This document shows positions 32,462 to 40,609 of a stretch of 48,533 nucleotides of DNA, piece by piece (positions within the stretch are counted from its first letter, which is position 1; every line of letters begins with the position of its first letter). Below the pieces are notes generated by a model. The model did no database searches, was not told where the DNA came from, and saw nothing but the letters and a program-made list of their open reading frames with translations. The position numbers and the translations under genes are program-made. Origin of the DNA: Treponema sp. (lineage in GTDB: Bacteria; Spirochaetota; Spirochaetia; Treponematales; Treponemataceae); NCBI GenBank assembly GCA_017553635.1, contig JAFZKN010000008.1, positions 1-48,533 of the forward strand. Direction: 5' to 3'.

Positions 32462-34411
32462 GATGTAATATTCTTTTTTTACTTTATAAAGTGATTCATC
32501 GGCATACTGCATGAGTTCATTTAAATCTGATTTTGTTTTATCGTAAACCGTATAGCCGAGACTTATAGAAAGTTCAAATGGATACTTGTTATCTTTGTTC
32601 CACTTGGAACATGCATTGTTAATATTATTCTTAATTCGTGAAACAACTCTTTCTTTTAATCCCGGGGCGAGGATACAGAATTCGTCGCCACCGATTCTTG
32701 CAATTATATCAGTAGAACGGAATATGGATCTTAATATCTGTGCTTCTGCCTTTATTGCAATGTCACCTGAGTCATGCCCGTATGTATCGTTAATCTTTTT
32801 AAGGCCGTTCATATCGCCGTAAAAAATAATGCCTGACTGTTCTTTTGTAAGGCTTATGTAAATTGCCTGCTGGGCAAAGCACATAAAGCCTCTCCTGTTT
32901 AAAAGACCTGTCATTTCGTCAGTTGTAGACATGACAGAAAGAATTTCATTCTGCTGGGTTAAAAGCTTTGCTGCTTCTTCTTTTTTAGTATTCTGGTATG
33001 CCGAAGAAAGTAAGTGCGAAAGAATTGTTATCATCATTTCGTAAAGAAGCTCTTCAAAATGTCCCTGCTCGTAAACGATGTAGCCGTAAATCAGTTCACA
33101 TTTAGAAATAGTGCTTACATAATAAAGCCTGTTTTTATCAAATTGAAATTCAACAGGTAAGATTCCTTTTTGCGGGTTAAATTTTATTGAAGGATTTTCC
33201 GGGTCAGTCGCTGTGTTTTTATGATTGTCAAATGCGGCAATCATGTATGCCTCTTCTGGAAGTTCAATGTTTGTGTAGTTATGGTCTTTATATAAAGGCG
33301 GATCAAAGAGAACTATTGCAGCTTTATTAATGTCAAACTGCTGGACGTTTCCTTTAAAAGTTCCGCGGAATTTTTCAAGATTAATTTCTGCCTGTGAAGA
33401 TGAATGAAAGAAATTCATCTTGAGAAGCTGTGCTTTTTTTGCAATCCATTCAACTACTGTAGACTCTCTGTCACTTGATTCAAATTTAATTTCGTTATAA
33501 TTAAGGTCAAGATAATTTGTAGATGTATCATTAAGTTCAATACAGCCGCATGATTTTCTGAAAATCGGAACTGTCGAAATAGGAGTAACCAAATCTACTT
33601 TCTGTCTTTTTATGCTGCGCCATATTATCTGTGCGGCAATAAATCCCTGTTTTATAGTCTGCTGGTTTACACTTGTAAGGCTTGGGTTTATATATGCAGA
33701 GCGTTTAATGTCGTCAAAACCGGTTATCGAAATTTCTGTACCGATTTTAATACCGTGCTCTTTACAGTAATCGATGCATGCAAAAGCCATGTCATCGTTT
33801 AAACAGATTACTGCATCGTAATTAAGAGAACCGTATTCCTTAATATGAGAAGCGATTGCATCAGCTGCACTTTCGTATGTAAACGCACCAAGAATAATGT
33901 CCTGTTGTGCAAGTTCAATTTTATATTCTTTAAGAACTTTTTTTATTACTTTAAGGCGATCATGAGCTTCTATTGAATTTCCTTCAACTCCTATGACAAG
34001 GAATTTTTTTCTGTGATGAATTTCGATAAGGTCTTTTATGATTGCCCTGAGTCCCGGTTCGCAGTTTACAAGTATGCTTGGTACTTCAGGGATTTCGATT
34101 CCGATACTGACAAGAGGGATTTCTTTAAAGCTGTGGACATAATCTATGAGAGCCTGCTTAGACACATGATTTCCCTGTGTACTTGTTGCAATAATGAGTC
34201 CGTCAAGATTATGTCTGTTTGCAAATGCGGCTATGGCTCTATGCTGGTATTCAAAAGGTGAATACGAAATTCCAAGTTCCCCGACAGGAAACACTAAAAT
34301 CCTGCAGTTTTTCTCATTGCAGAAAGTCGAAATTCCGCTGATCATCTCTTTCGTATAGTCAGTATACGAGTCATGAATCATCACTCCGATAGTGCAGTTT
34401 TTGTCTGCCAT
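32432..34411 (-). CDS. Diguanylate cyclase with LacI-type sugar-binding-like sensor domain
   Basis: 659 residues. The first ~280 residues are a periplasmic-binding-protein-like domain of the LacI/Peripla_BP_3 kind (IGVMIHDSYTDYTKEMISGI, VSIGIEIPEVPSILVN, ISITGFDDIKRSAYINPSL) ending in FRKSCGC. There is no DNA-binding helix-turn-helix, signal peptide or membrane segment, so it should sit in the cytosol. A middle region (~300-480) follows. The C-terminal GGDEF domain has FYGDMNGLKKINDTYGHDSG and an intact ARIGGDEFCIL, with an RSTD inhibitory site five residues ahead. It probably makes c-di-GMP in response to a small ligand. Paralogue: 42262-44223. Confidence 0.9.
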   Translation of the reverse strand: MADKNCTIGVMIHDSYTDYTKEMISGISTFCNEKNCRILVFPVGELGISYSPFEYQHRAIAAFANRHNLDGLIIATSTQGNHVSKQALIDYVHSFKEIPLVSIGIEIPEVPSILVNCEPGLRAIIKDLIEIHHRKKFLVIGVEGNSIEAHDRLKVIKKVLKEYKIELAQQDIILGAFTYESAADAIASHIKEYGSLNYDAVICLNDDMAFACIDYCKEHGIKIGTEISITGFDDIKRSAYINPSLTSVNQQTIKQGFIAAQIIWRSIKRQKVDLVTPISTVPIFRKSCGCIELNDTSTNYLDLNYNEIKFESSDRESTVVEWIAKKAQLLKMNFFHSSSQAEINLEKFRGTFKGNVQQFDINKAAIVLFDPPLYKDHNYTNIELPEEAYMIAAFDNHKNTATDPENPSIKFNPQKGILPVEFQFDKNRLYYVSTISKCELIYGYIVYEQGHFEELLYEMMITILSHLLSSAYQNTKKEEAAKLLTQQNEILSVMSTTDEMTGLLNRRGFMCFAQQAIYISLTKEQSGIIFYGDMNGLKKINDTYGHDSGDIAIKAEAQILRSIFRSTDIIARIGGDEFCILAPGLKERVVSRIKNNINNACSKWNKDNKYPFELSISLGYTVYDKTKSDLNELMQYADESLYKVKKEYYISKAADNHKK

Positions 34412-34418
34412 AAAGTTT

Positions 34419-34424
34419 ATTATA
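34419..34424 (-). promoter_or_regulatory. -10 box close to the ATG of the diguanylate cyclase
   Basis: TATAAT on the minus strand (34424-34419) lies seven bases before ATG 34411; no ribosome site is visible and the -35 is weak. A leaderless transcript is suggested. Confidence 0.35.
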
Positions 34425-34489
34425 GCATAAAAATCTGAATATTTCTATAAAAACAGTCCCGGTGCTTAGCCGAAAGCTTAAAACGTGTG

Positions 34490-34518
34490 TTGTCAAATTC
34501 AGCATTTTAATATATAAT
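34490..34518 (+). promoter_or_regulatory. Promoter of ilvE
   Basis: TTGTCA (34490-34495), 17 bases, TATAAT (34513-34518). AGGAGG at 34545-34550 lies eight bases before ATG 34559. A textbook housekeeping promoter. Confidence 0.7.
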
Positions 34519-34558
34519 TAAGATATTAACTGCTTTTAAAAAGTAGGAGGAATTAATA

Positions 34559-35584
34559 ATGGAAAAACAGAATCTTGATTGGGGCAACCTGGGATTTGCT
34601 TACATCAAAACGGACAAACGTTATGTAACAAATTTTAAAGACGGCGCATGGGACAATGGTGTACTTACAGATGACGCAACTGTCCAGATTACAGAATGTG
34701 CCGGTGTACTCCAGTATGCACAGACATGTTTTGAAGGGCTCAAGGCTTACACTACAAAACAGGGCAAGATTGTTACTTTCCGTCCGGATTTAAATGCTGA
34801 ACGTATGGCAACAACTTGTGAACGTTTGGAAATGCCGGTCCTTCCTAAAGAAAGATTTTTGGATGCAGTAAAGCAGGTAGTAAGCGCAAATGCAAGCTGG
34901 GTTCCGCCTTATGGAAGCGGAGCAACTTTATACCTTCGTCCATATATGTTCGGTTCAAGTGCCGTAATCGGAGTAAAACCGGCTCAGGAATATCAGTTCA
35001 GACTTTTCGGAACTCCTGTAGGACCATATTTTAAAGGTGGCGCTCATCCTCTTACAGTAAGAATTTCTGACAGAGACCGCGCAGCTCCTCACGGAACAGG
35101 TGACATCAAGGCAGGTCTTAACTATGCAATGAGTCTTCATAATATCGTTGATGCACACAACAACGGCTTTGACGAAAACATGTATCTTGATCCTCAGACT
35201 CATACATACATCGAAGAAACTGGTGGAGCAAACATTCTCTTTGTAACAAAGGATAATAAGATTGTAACTCCAAAATCTGACAGTATTCTTCCTTCAATTA
35301 CAAGACGTTCTCTTGTAGACGTTGCAAAAAAATATCTTGGAATCGAAGTAGAAGAACGTAAGATTCATAAAGATGAACTTTCTGATTTTACAGAATGCGG
35401 TTTGTGCGGTACTGCTGCCGTTATTTCTCCAATCGGAAAAATCGTAGACCACGGAAAAGAAATCTGTCTTCCAAGCGGAATGGACGATTTTGGCCCTGTT
35501 CTTAAAAAAGTTTACGACACACTTACAGGAATTCAGATGGGCGAAATTGAAGCACCTGAAGGCTGGATTTACGAAATCTGCTAA
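34559..35584 (+). CDS. ilvE: Branched-chain amino acid aminotransferase
   Basis: 341 residues, fold-type IV PLP enzyme that performs the last step of leucine, isoleucine and valine synthesis or the first of their breakdown. Motifs: TCFEGLKAYTTKQGKIVTFRP, GSGATLYLRPYMFGSS, the PLP lysine in GDIKAGLNYAMSL, YIEETGGANILFV, and TECGLCGTAAVISPI. Length and motifs match the large BCAT subgroup. Single-gene unit with its own promoter (34490-34518) and terminator (35613-35646). Confidence 0.93.
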   Translation: MEKQNLDWGNLGFAYIKTDKRYVTNFKDGAWDNGVLTDDATVQITECAGVLQYAQTCFEGLKAYTTKQGKIVTFRPDLNAERMATTCERLEMPVLPKERFLDAVKQVVSANASWVPPYGSGATLYLRPYMFGSSAVIGVKPAQEYQFRLFGTPVGPYFKGGAHPLTVRISDRDRAAPHGTGDIKAGLNYAMSLHNIVDAHNNGFDENMYLDPQTHTYIEETGGANILFVTKDNKIVTPKSDSILPSITRRSLVDVAKKYLGIEVEERKIHKDELSDFTECGLCGTAAVISPIGKIVDHGKEICLPSGMDDFGPVLKKVYDTLTGIQMGEIEAPEGWIYEIC

Positions 35585-35612
35585 GCTTTTTCCACGCTGA
35601 ATTTAATTAAAG

Positions 35613-35646
35613 AACGGTATGGCTTTTAAAGTCATGCCGTTTTTTA
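35613..35646 (+). terminator. Rho-independent terminator after ilvE
   Basis: Stem CGGTATGGC (35615-35623), loop TTTTAAA, GTCATGCCG (35631-35639), then a run of T. Nine pairs with two G-T wobbles. It separates ilvE from the arginine genes. Confidence 0.8.
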
Positions 35647-35732
35647 TTTATGATAACGGGAAACTCTTATTATAAAAATAATCAAAATATGAATGGCCCA
35701 GGGCTATGCGTTTGATTTTTTCCGATAAATAT

Positions 35733-35779
35733 ATTGCATAAATATACAAAAAGATGTATATTTATTGCATAAATATTGA
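35733..35779 (+). promoter_or_regulatory. ARG-box-like operator over the argJ promoter
   Basis: Two arms face each other: ATTGCATAAATATACA (35733-35748) and TGTATATTTATTGCA (35755-35769), then a third half, ATTGCATAAATATTGA (35764-35779), overlapping the second. TGCAT-AAAT-ATACA has the 5-4-5 form of the E. coli ARG box (TGAAT-WWWW-ATTCA). A promoter is buried inside: TTGCAT (35734-35739), 17 bases, TATATT (35757-35762), so a bound ArgR would cover it. The genes behind are argJ, argB and argD, the expected targets. Confidence 0.65.
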
Positions 35780-35843
35780 TTTTTGCGCGGATATTCGGGT
35801 TTTATTAAATTCAGCCTGAAAAAGCAAAATGCGGAGGCAGAAA

Positions 35844-37130
35844 ATGGATTTTAACTTAAAATTTATCGATGGCGGAGTTACAGCTCCAAACGGTTTTACA
35901 GCAAGTGGTTATCACTGTGGAATAAAAGCTGGCCGCACAAAAAATGATACTGCTTTAATCTATTCAGAAAAATTATGCAATGCCGCAGGTGTATTTACAT
36001 CTAACCGCGTAAAGGCAGAAAGCGTAAAATATACAAAAAAAATTCTTACAGACGGAAAAGCTCAGGCAGCAATTGTTAACGTAGGTTATGCAAATGCATG
36101 TACAGGAGAGCAGGGTGCTCAGGTTGCAAAACGCATGGCAGACTGTACTGCAAAAGAACTCGGAATCAACTGTAATGATGTTATAGTCTGTTCAACTGGA
36201 ATTATCGGACAGCAGGTTCCAGTAGAAAAAATCGAAGCAAATATTTCAAATTTAAAAGCAGCTCTTTCAAAAGATGGTCATACTGATGCAAGCATCGGAA
36301 TCATGACAACTGACACTCAGAATAAAGAATGTGCTGTAGAATTTGATCTTGATGGAAAAACTGTAAGAATTGGTGCGATGTGCAAGGGCTCGGGTATGAT
36401 TCACATTAACATGGGAACAATGCTCTGCTTTGTAACAACCGACTGTGCAATTTCTTCTAAGATGCTTGATAAAGCACTACATGAATCTATTTCAGGAACT
36501 TACAACTGTGTATCGGTTGACGGGGATACAAGTACAAATGATACTCTTACGATTCTTGCAAACGGTCTTGCCGGCAATAAAGAAATTAAAAATGCAGGAA
36601 AGGATTATGAAAAATTTTTAACAGCCCTTAATGCATTAAATAAAATTATGGCAATGAAAATTGCGGCAGATGGAGAAGGGGCAAGCCGTTTAGTTGAATG
36701 TACTGTAAAAGGTGCAAAAGATATTAAAACTGCACGCGGACTTGCAAAAGAAATCATAAGATCAAATCTTGTAAAGGCTGCAATGTTTGGAAAGGACGCC
36801 AACTGCGGAAGAATTTTGTGCGCAATGGGATATTCAGGATTTGAATTTAATCCGGATAAAACATGTGTATATTTTTCAAGCAAAAAAGATGGCAAAAGAT
36901 ATTTTGAAGTAAAATCAGATGGTGCTTCTCCTGTTTACAGCGACGAAAAAGTCGAAGTCGTTCATAACGGTGTAGGACTTTCATTTGATGAAGAAAAGGC
37001 TGCAGAAATCCTTTCTTCTGAGGCCGTAGAAATTTTAGTTGAGCTTTCAGACGGAAAGGCAGAAGGTCAGGCATGGGGTTGTGACTTGACTTACGATTAC
37101 GTTAAAATTAACGGTGATTACAGATCATAA
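35844..37130 (+). CDS. argJ: Bifunctional ornithine acetyltransferase / N-acetylglutamate synthase
   Basis: 428 residues. Moves the acetyl group from N-acetylornithine to glutamate (and can use acetyl-CoA), recycling it in arginine synthesis. It is made as one chain that cuts itself: the cleavage site appears in IHINMGTMLCFVTTD, with the nucleophilic threonine in MGTML (the usual motif is MATML). Other conserved parts: VTAPNGFTASGYHCGIK, CSTGIIGQQ, CVSVDGDTSTNDT, GKDANCGRILCAMGYSG. ATG 35844 has GGAGG six bases upstream; an in-frame ATG at 35829 overlaps that site. First gene of argJ-argB-argD; argC is not here. Confidence 0.94.
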   Translation: MDFNLKFIDGGVTAPNGFTASGYHCGIKAGRTKNDTALIYSEKLCNAAGVFTSNRVKAESVKYTKKILTDGKAQAAIVNVGYANACTGEQGAQVAKRMADCTAKELGINCNDVIVCSTGIIGQQVPVEKIEANISNLKAALSKDGHTDASIGIMTTDTQNKECAVEFDLDGKTVRIGAMCKGSGMIHINMGTMLCFVTTDCAISSKMLDKALHESISGTYNCVSVDGDTSTNDTLTILANGLAGNKEIKNAGKDYEKFLTALNALNKIMAMKIAADGEGASRLVECTVKGAKDIKTARGLAKEIIRSNLVKAAMFGKDANCGRILCAMGYSGFEFNPDKTCVYFSSKKDGKRYFEVKSDGASPVYSDEKVEVVHNGVGLSFDEEKAAEILSSEAVEILVELSDGKAEGQAWGCDLTYDYVKINGDYRS

Positions 37131-37140
37131 GGCGGAATAT

Positions 37141-38013
37141 ATGAAAGAAGATATAAGCAGTTTGACAACAGAACAGTGGTCAGAAGTTTTAGTTCAGACA
37201 TTACCATATTTTAAGCAGTGGGTTGGAAAGGTTGTCGTTGTAAAATACGGCGGAAACGCAATGCTTAACGAAGAATTAAAGCAGGCCGTAATGGAAGATA
37301 TTGTTCTTCTTAACACAATCGGAATCAAAGTAGTGCTAGTTCACGGTGGCGGCCCTGAAATTAATCACATGCTTGAACGCGTAGGAAAAGAATCTAAGTT
37401 TGTTGACGGACTGCGCTATACAGATGCAGAAACAATGGAAATTGTTCAGATGGTTTTAACCGGAAAATTAAATAAGGATATTGTCGGCATTCTTTTGCAG
37501 AAAGGCGGAAAAGCAATCGGAATTTCTGGAGTAGATTCGGGCCTTTTGCGCGCAAAAAAGACAGATAAAGATCTCGGTTTTGTAGGTGAAGTTACAGAAG
37601 TTAATCCTCAGATTTTAACTACACTTTTAGACCAGGGCTTTATTCCGGTTGTATCAACTGTTGCATTGGGAGAGCAGGGCGATGACGCACGCTACAACAT
37701 CAATGCAGATACAGCGGCAGCAAAAATCGCAGTTGCATTAAAGGCAGAAAAATTTGTTCAGCTTACAAATGTTCCTGGAATTTTACGCGACATCAACGAC
37801 CCTCAAACTTTAATAAAACGCATTGAGCGTACGGCAATTGGTTCATTAAAGGCAACAGGAATTATTGCAGGCGGAATGATTCCAAAAATTGAGTGCTGTG
37901 AAATTGCGCTTTCTGGCGGAGTTTCAAGAACACATATCATCGACGGCCGTGTTCCTCATTCGCTTTTGATAGAGATGTTCTCTGACAGAGGTATAGGTAC
38001 GATGATATATTAG
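37141..38013 (+). CDS. argB: N-acetylglutamate kinase
   Basis: 290 residues, amino-acid-kinase fold, phosphorylates N-acetylglutamate in arginine synthesis. Motifs: VVKYGGNAMLNEELK, VLVHGGGPEINHML, GISGVDSGLLRAKK, NINADTAAAKIAVAL, LTNVPGILRD, ATGIIAGGMIPKIECC. It ends RGIGTMIY. A long N-terminal helix (ISSLTTEQWSEVLVQTLPYF) is typical of the arginine-sensitive hexameric type, which hints at feedback inhibition by arginine. ATG 37141 follows AAGGCGG; the longer GTG start at 37114 overlaps argJ. Ten bases from argJ. Confidence 0.94.
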   Translation: MKEDISSLTTEQWSEVLVQTLPYFKQWVGKVVVVKYGGNAMLNEELKQAVMEDIVLLNTIGIKVVLVHGGGPEINHMLERVGKESKFVDGLRYTDAETMEIVQMVLTGKLNKDIVGILLQKGGKAIGISGVDSGLLRAKKTDKDLGFVGEVTEVNPQILTTLLDQGFIPVVSTVALGEQGDDARYNINADTAAAKIAVALKAEKFVQLTNVPGILRDINDPQTLIKRIERTAIGSLKATGIIAGGMIPKIECCEIALSGGVSRTHIIDGRVPHSLLIEMFSDRGIGTMIY

Positions 38014-38110
38014 AGCGAGTTTTCGGAGAAAACTCGGTAAATAAAATTGCGCATGCAATTTTATGGCGAATTGGAACAATGATATATTAGCCGGAACTAT
38101 GATTTATCAG
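38014..38110 (+). repeat. Two hairpins and degenerate copies of the argB 3' end
   Basis: Directly after the argB stop are two perfect inverted repeats: CGAGTTTTC/GAAAACTCG (38016-38036, loop GGA) and ATAAAATTGC/GCAATTTTAT (38041-38064, loop GCAT). Beyond them GGAACAATGATATATTAG (from 38073) repeats the last codons of argB (GGTACGATGATATATTAG), and GGAACTATGATTTATCAG (from 38093) is a third, more diverged copy; all read GTMIY. None lies in the argB frame. This looks like a small insertion or duplication at the end of the gene. The first hairpin lacks a T run, so it is not a typical terminator. Confidence 0.65.
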
Positions 38111-38168
38111 CGCGGGCTTCTGTTTTACCGCACTCGATTTTAGTTCAGCAAATTTTCAGGAGATTTTT

Positions 38169-39341
38169 ATGGAAAAGGTAGTAGTAAATAATTATGGAAG
38201 TTTTGATGTCGCATTTGCAAAGTCAAAGGGCTCTACAATGTGGGACATCAACGGAAAAAAATACATCGATTTTATTGCAGGAATCGGAGTTAACTGTCTG
38301 GGTCACAATTACAAGCCTTTAGTTAAGGCAATTGCAAAACAGGCAAAAAAACAGATTCATATTTCAAATTACTATTTCAGTGATGTCGGAATATGTTATT
38401 CTCTTGATCTCTTAGAATCTTTAGGATTTGACAGAGTTTATTTCGGCAACTCTGGAGCCGAAGCAAATGAAGCTGCAATTAAACTTGCAAGAAAGTACGG
38501 ACAGCTTAACGGCGGTTCAAAAAGAAAGACTATTGTAACTCTTGAGTGGTCATTCCACGGAAGAACGCTTGCAACCCTTACTGCAACAGGACAGGACAGA
38601 TTCCATCCGGATTCTTTTGCCCCATATCCTGACGGCTTTAAGACTATAAAGGCTAATGACTTTGATTCACTTAAAAATGCTTTTGATGATACGACTGCAG
38701 CTCTTTTTATTGAGTGCATTCAGGGTGAAGGCGGAGTTAACTTAATCGATAAGGAATGGGCTAAAGCTGCTGCAAAGGCTGCAAGGGATGCCGGAGCCAT
38801 CGTAATGTGTGATGAAGTTCAGACAGGCGTTGGAAGAACAGGCTCTTTCCTTGCAAGCGATGATCTTGAAATTGAGCCGGAGGTTGTTACCCTTGCAAAA
38901 GGTATTGCAGGCGGAATTCCTATGGGCGCATGTCTTTTCAGGGGAAAGGCAAAGGATGTATTTGCTGCAGGCGACCACCAGTCTACATTTGCAGGAAATC
39001 CTCTTGCGTGTGCTGCAGCTCAGGTTGTTCTTGATACAGTAAATAAAGAATCATTCCTTTTTGATGTTAATCAGAAAGGTGAATACATTAGAAATATCAT
39101 CAGGACTTGGGATCTCCCAATCGTAAAAGAGGTAAGGGGAAAGGGTCTTATGATTGGAACACAGATTGATTCTTCTGTAAAACCTTTTGACATCGAAGTT
39201 AAGTGTCTTGAAGAAGGACTTTGCACTACAACTGCAGGAACTGACGTAGTAAGGTTTTTACCGCCTTTAAATATTTCTTATGATGAAATTGATGCAGGTT
39301 TAAAAATCTACAGAAAGGTTCTTGAAAGTTTCTGCAGGTAA
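38169..39341 (+). CDS. argD: Acetylornithine aminotransferase
   Basis: 390 residues, class III PLP aminotransferase, converts N-acetylglutamate semialdehyde to N-acetylornithine. Seen: YIDFIAGIGVNCLGHNYKPL, FGNSGAEANEAAIKLARKY, TLEWSFHGRTLATLTATGQ, ECIQGEGGVNLI, VMCDEVQTGVGRTGSF, the PLP-lysine motif VTLAKGIAGGIPMGACL, and HQSTFAGNPLACAAA. Start has an AGGAGA site seven bases upstream. Lies 155 bases after argB, across the hairpin region. Confidence 0.93.
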   Translation: MEKVVVNNYGSFDVAFAKSKGSTMWDINGKKYIDFIAGIGVNCLGHNYKPLVKAIAKQAKKQIHISNYYFSDVGICYSLDLLESLGFDRVYFGNSGAEANEAAIKLARKYGQLNGGSKRKTIVTLEWSFHGRTLATLTATGQDRFHPDSFAPYPDGFKTIKANDFDSLKNAFDDTTAALFIECIQGEGGVNLIDKEWAKAAAKAARDAGAIVMCDEVQTGVGRTGSFLASDDLEIEPEVVTLAKGIAGGIPMGACLFRGKAKDVFAAGDHQSTFAGNPLACAAAQVVLDTVNKESFLFDVNQKGEYIRNIIRTWDLPIVKEVRGKGLMIGTQIDSSVKPFDIEVKCLEEGLCTTTAGTDVVRFLPPLNISYDEIDAGLKIYRKVLESFCR

Positions 39342-39364
39342 ATTGAAAGCTTAAGAAGAGGATA

Positions 39365-40546
39365 ATGAGTAATAACGAAATCTTAAATCTCAAGAATAAG
39401 TTTTTCGAATTCTATGGTCAGTGTGAAAATAAAATTCAGTTTTATAAAAGTCCTGCCAGAATCAACATAATTGGTGAGCATATCGATTATAACGGCGGAA
39501 AGGTTTTTCCATGTGCAATCGACCGCTATCTTTATGTTGCAGTCAGAAAACGGAATGATTCAAAAATCAATTATCGTGATTTAAAATTTACTCAAAAGTA
39601 TTCTTTTGATATTAATGATGAATTTACTTATAAAAAAGAAAACGGTTATGCAAATTATTTAAATGGAATTTTAAGTATAATAAAGTGTCGTGGGTTTTCT
39701 TTTAAAAATGGAATTGATGTTTTAATTTCAAGCGAAATTCCATCTGCAAGTGGAATCTCATCAAGCTCGGCTCTTGAGTGCGGTTTTGCTTTTGCTGTTT
39801 CTGATCTTTTCGGATTTGATATTTCAAAAAAAGATATTGCACTTATAGGTCAGCAGAGTGAACATGAGTTTATGAATGTAAACTGTGGAATAATGGACCA
39901 ATATATAATTTCGACTGCGAGAGAAGGGACTGCAGAACTTTTAGACTGTGCGAAAATTGAGCATGAATATATTCCTCTTGAACTCGGCGATTATAGGTTT
40001 GTTGTAATGAATACAAAGAAAAAGAGGCAGCTTGCAGATTCAAAATACAACGAAAGAAGAAGTCAGTGCGAAAAAGGACTTGCAGATCTAAAAAAAGCAG
40101 GCTTTAATTATCCGGATTTATGCAGCATTACTTTAAGTGATTTTATTAAATCTCAGGATTTCATTAAAGATGAAATTATTTTACATCGTGTAAGACATTG
40201 TGTAACGGAAAATGATCGTGTTCTTAATTCAGTTGAAGCACTGAAAAAAAAAGATCTTGTTACTCTCGGAAAACTTTTATGTATGTCACATAGTTCCTTA
40301 AAGAATGACTATGAAGTTACTGGAGTTGAACTTGATACTCTTGTTGAAAATGCTCTTTTACAGGAAGGCTGTTTAGGAGCTAGAATGACAGGTGCGGGTT
40401 TCGGTGGTTGCGCAATTGCTCTTGTACAAGAAGACAGTATTCCACTTTTTATTGAGAATGTTCAAAGAAAGTATGTGGAAGTCATCGGCTACGAAGCGGA
40501 GTTCTTTTCCTGTTCTACGAGTGACGGCGTAACACGTGTGGAATGA
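39365..40546 (+). CDS. galK: Galactokinase
   Basis: 393 residues, GHMP kinase family; phosphorylates galactose at C1 (Leloir pathway). Motifs: SPARINIIGEHIDYNGGKVFPCAID (galactokinase signature), SSEIPSASGISSSSALECGFAF (ATP-binding GHMP motif 2), FMNVNCGIMDQYI, and RMTGAGFGGCAIALV (motif 3). It follows argD by 23 bases with an AGAGGA site, probably on the same message. No galT or galE is next to it. Confidence 0.93.
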   Translation: MSNNEILNLKNKFFEFYGQCENKIQFYKSPARINIIGEHIDYNGGKVFPCAIDRYLYVAVRKRNDSKINYRDLKFTQKYSFDINDEFTYKKENGYANYLNGILSIIKCRGFSFKNGIDVLISSEIPSASGISSSSALECGFAFAVSDLFGFDISKKDIALIGQQSEHEFMNVNCGIMDQYIISTAREGTAELLDCAKIEHEYIPLELGDYRFVVMNTKKKRQLADSKYNERRSQCEKGLADLKKAGFNYPDLCSITLSDFIKSQDFIKDEIILHRVRHCVTENDRVLNSVEALKKKDLVTLGKLLCMSHSSLKNDYEVTGVELDTLVENALLQEGCLGARMTGAGFGGCAIALVQEDSIPLFIENVQRKYVEVIGYEAEFFSCSTSDGVTRVE

Positions 40547-40573
40547 TAGTATCTTATTTATGATTGATTTGAT

Positions 40574-40602
40574 TTGACAAAACATCCTCATTTTCCTAGA
40601 AT
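40574..40602 (+). promoter_or_regulatory. Strong promoter just before the pyrophosphatase ATG, apparently leaderless
   Basis: TTGACA (40574-40579, perfect -35), 17 bases, TAGAAT (40597-40602), then seven bases and ATG 40610. No ribosome site lies in front of that ATG, so the message probably starts at or near the A of the ATG. Confidence 0.6.
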
Positions 40603-40609
40603 GTTTTTT

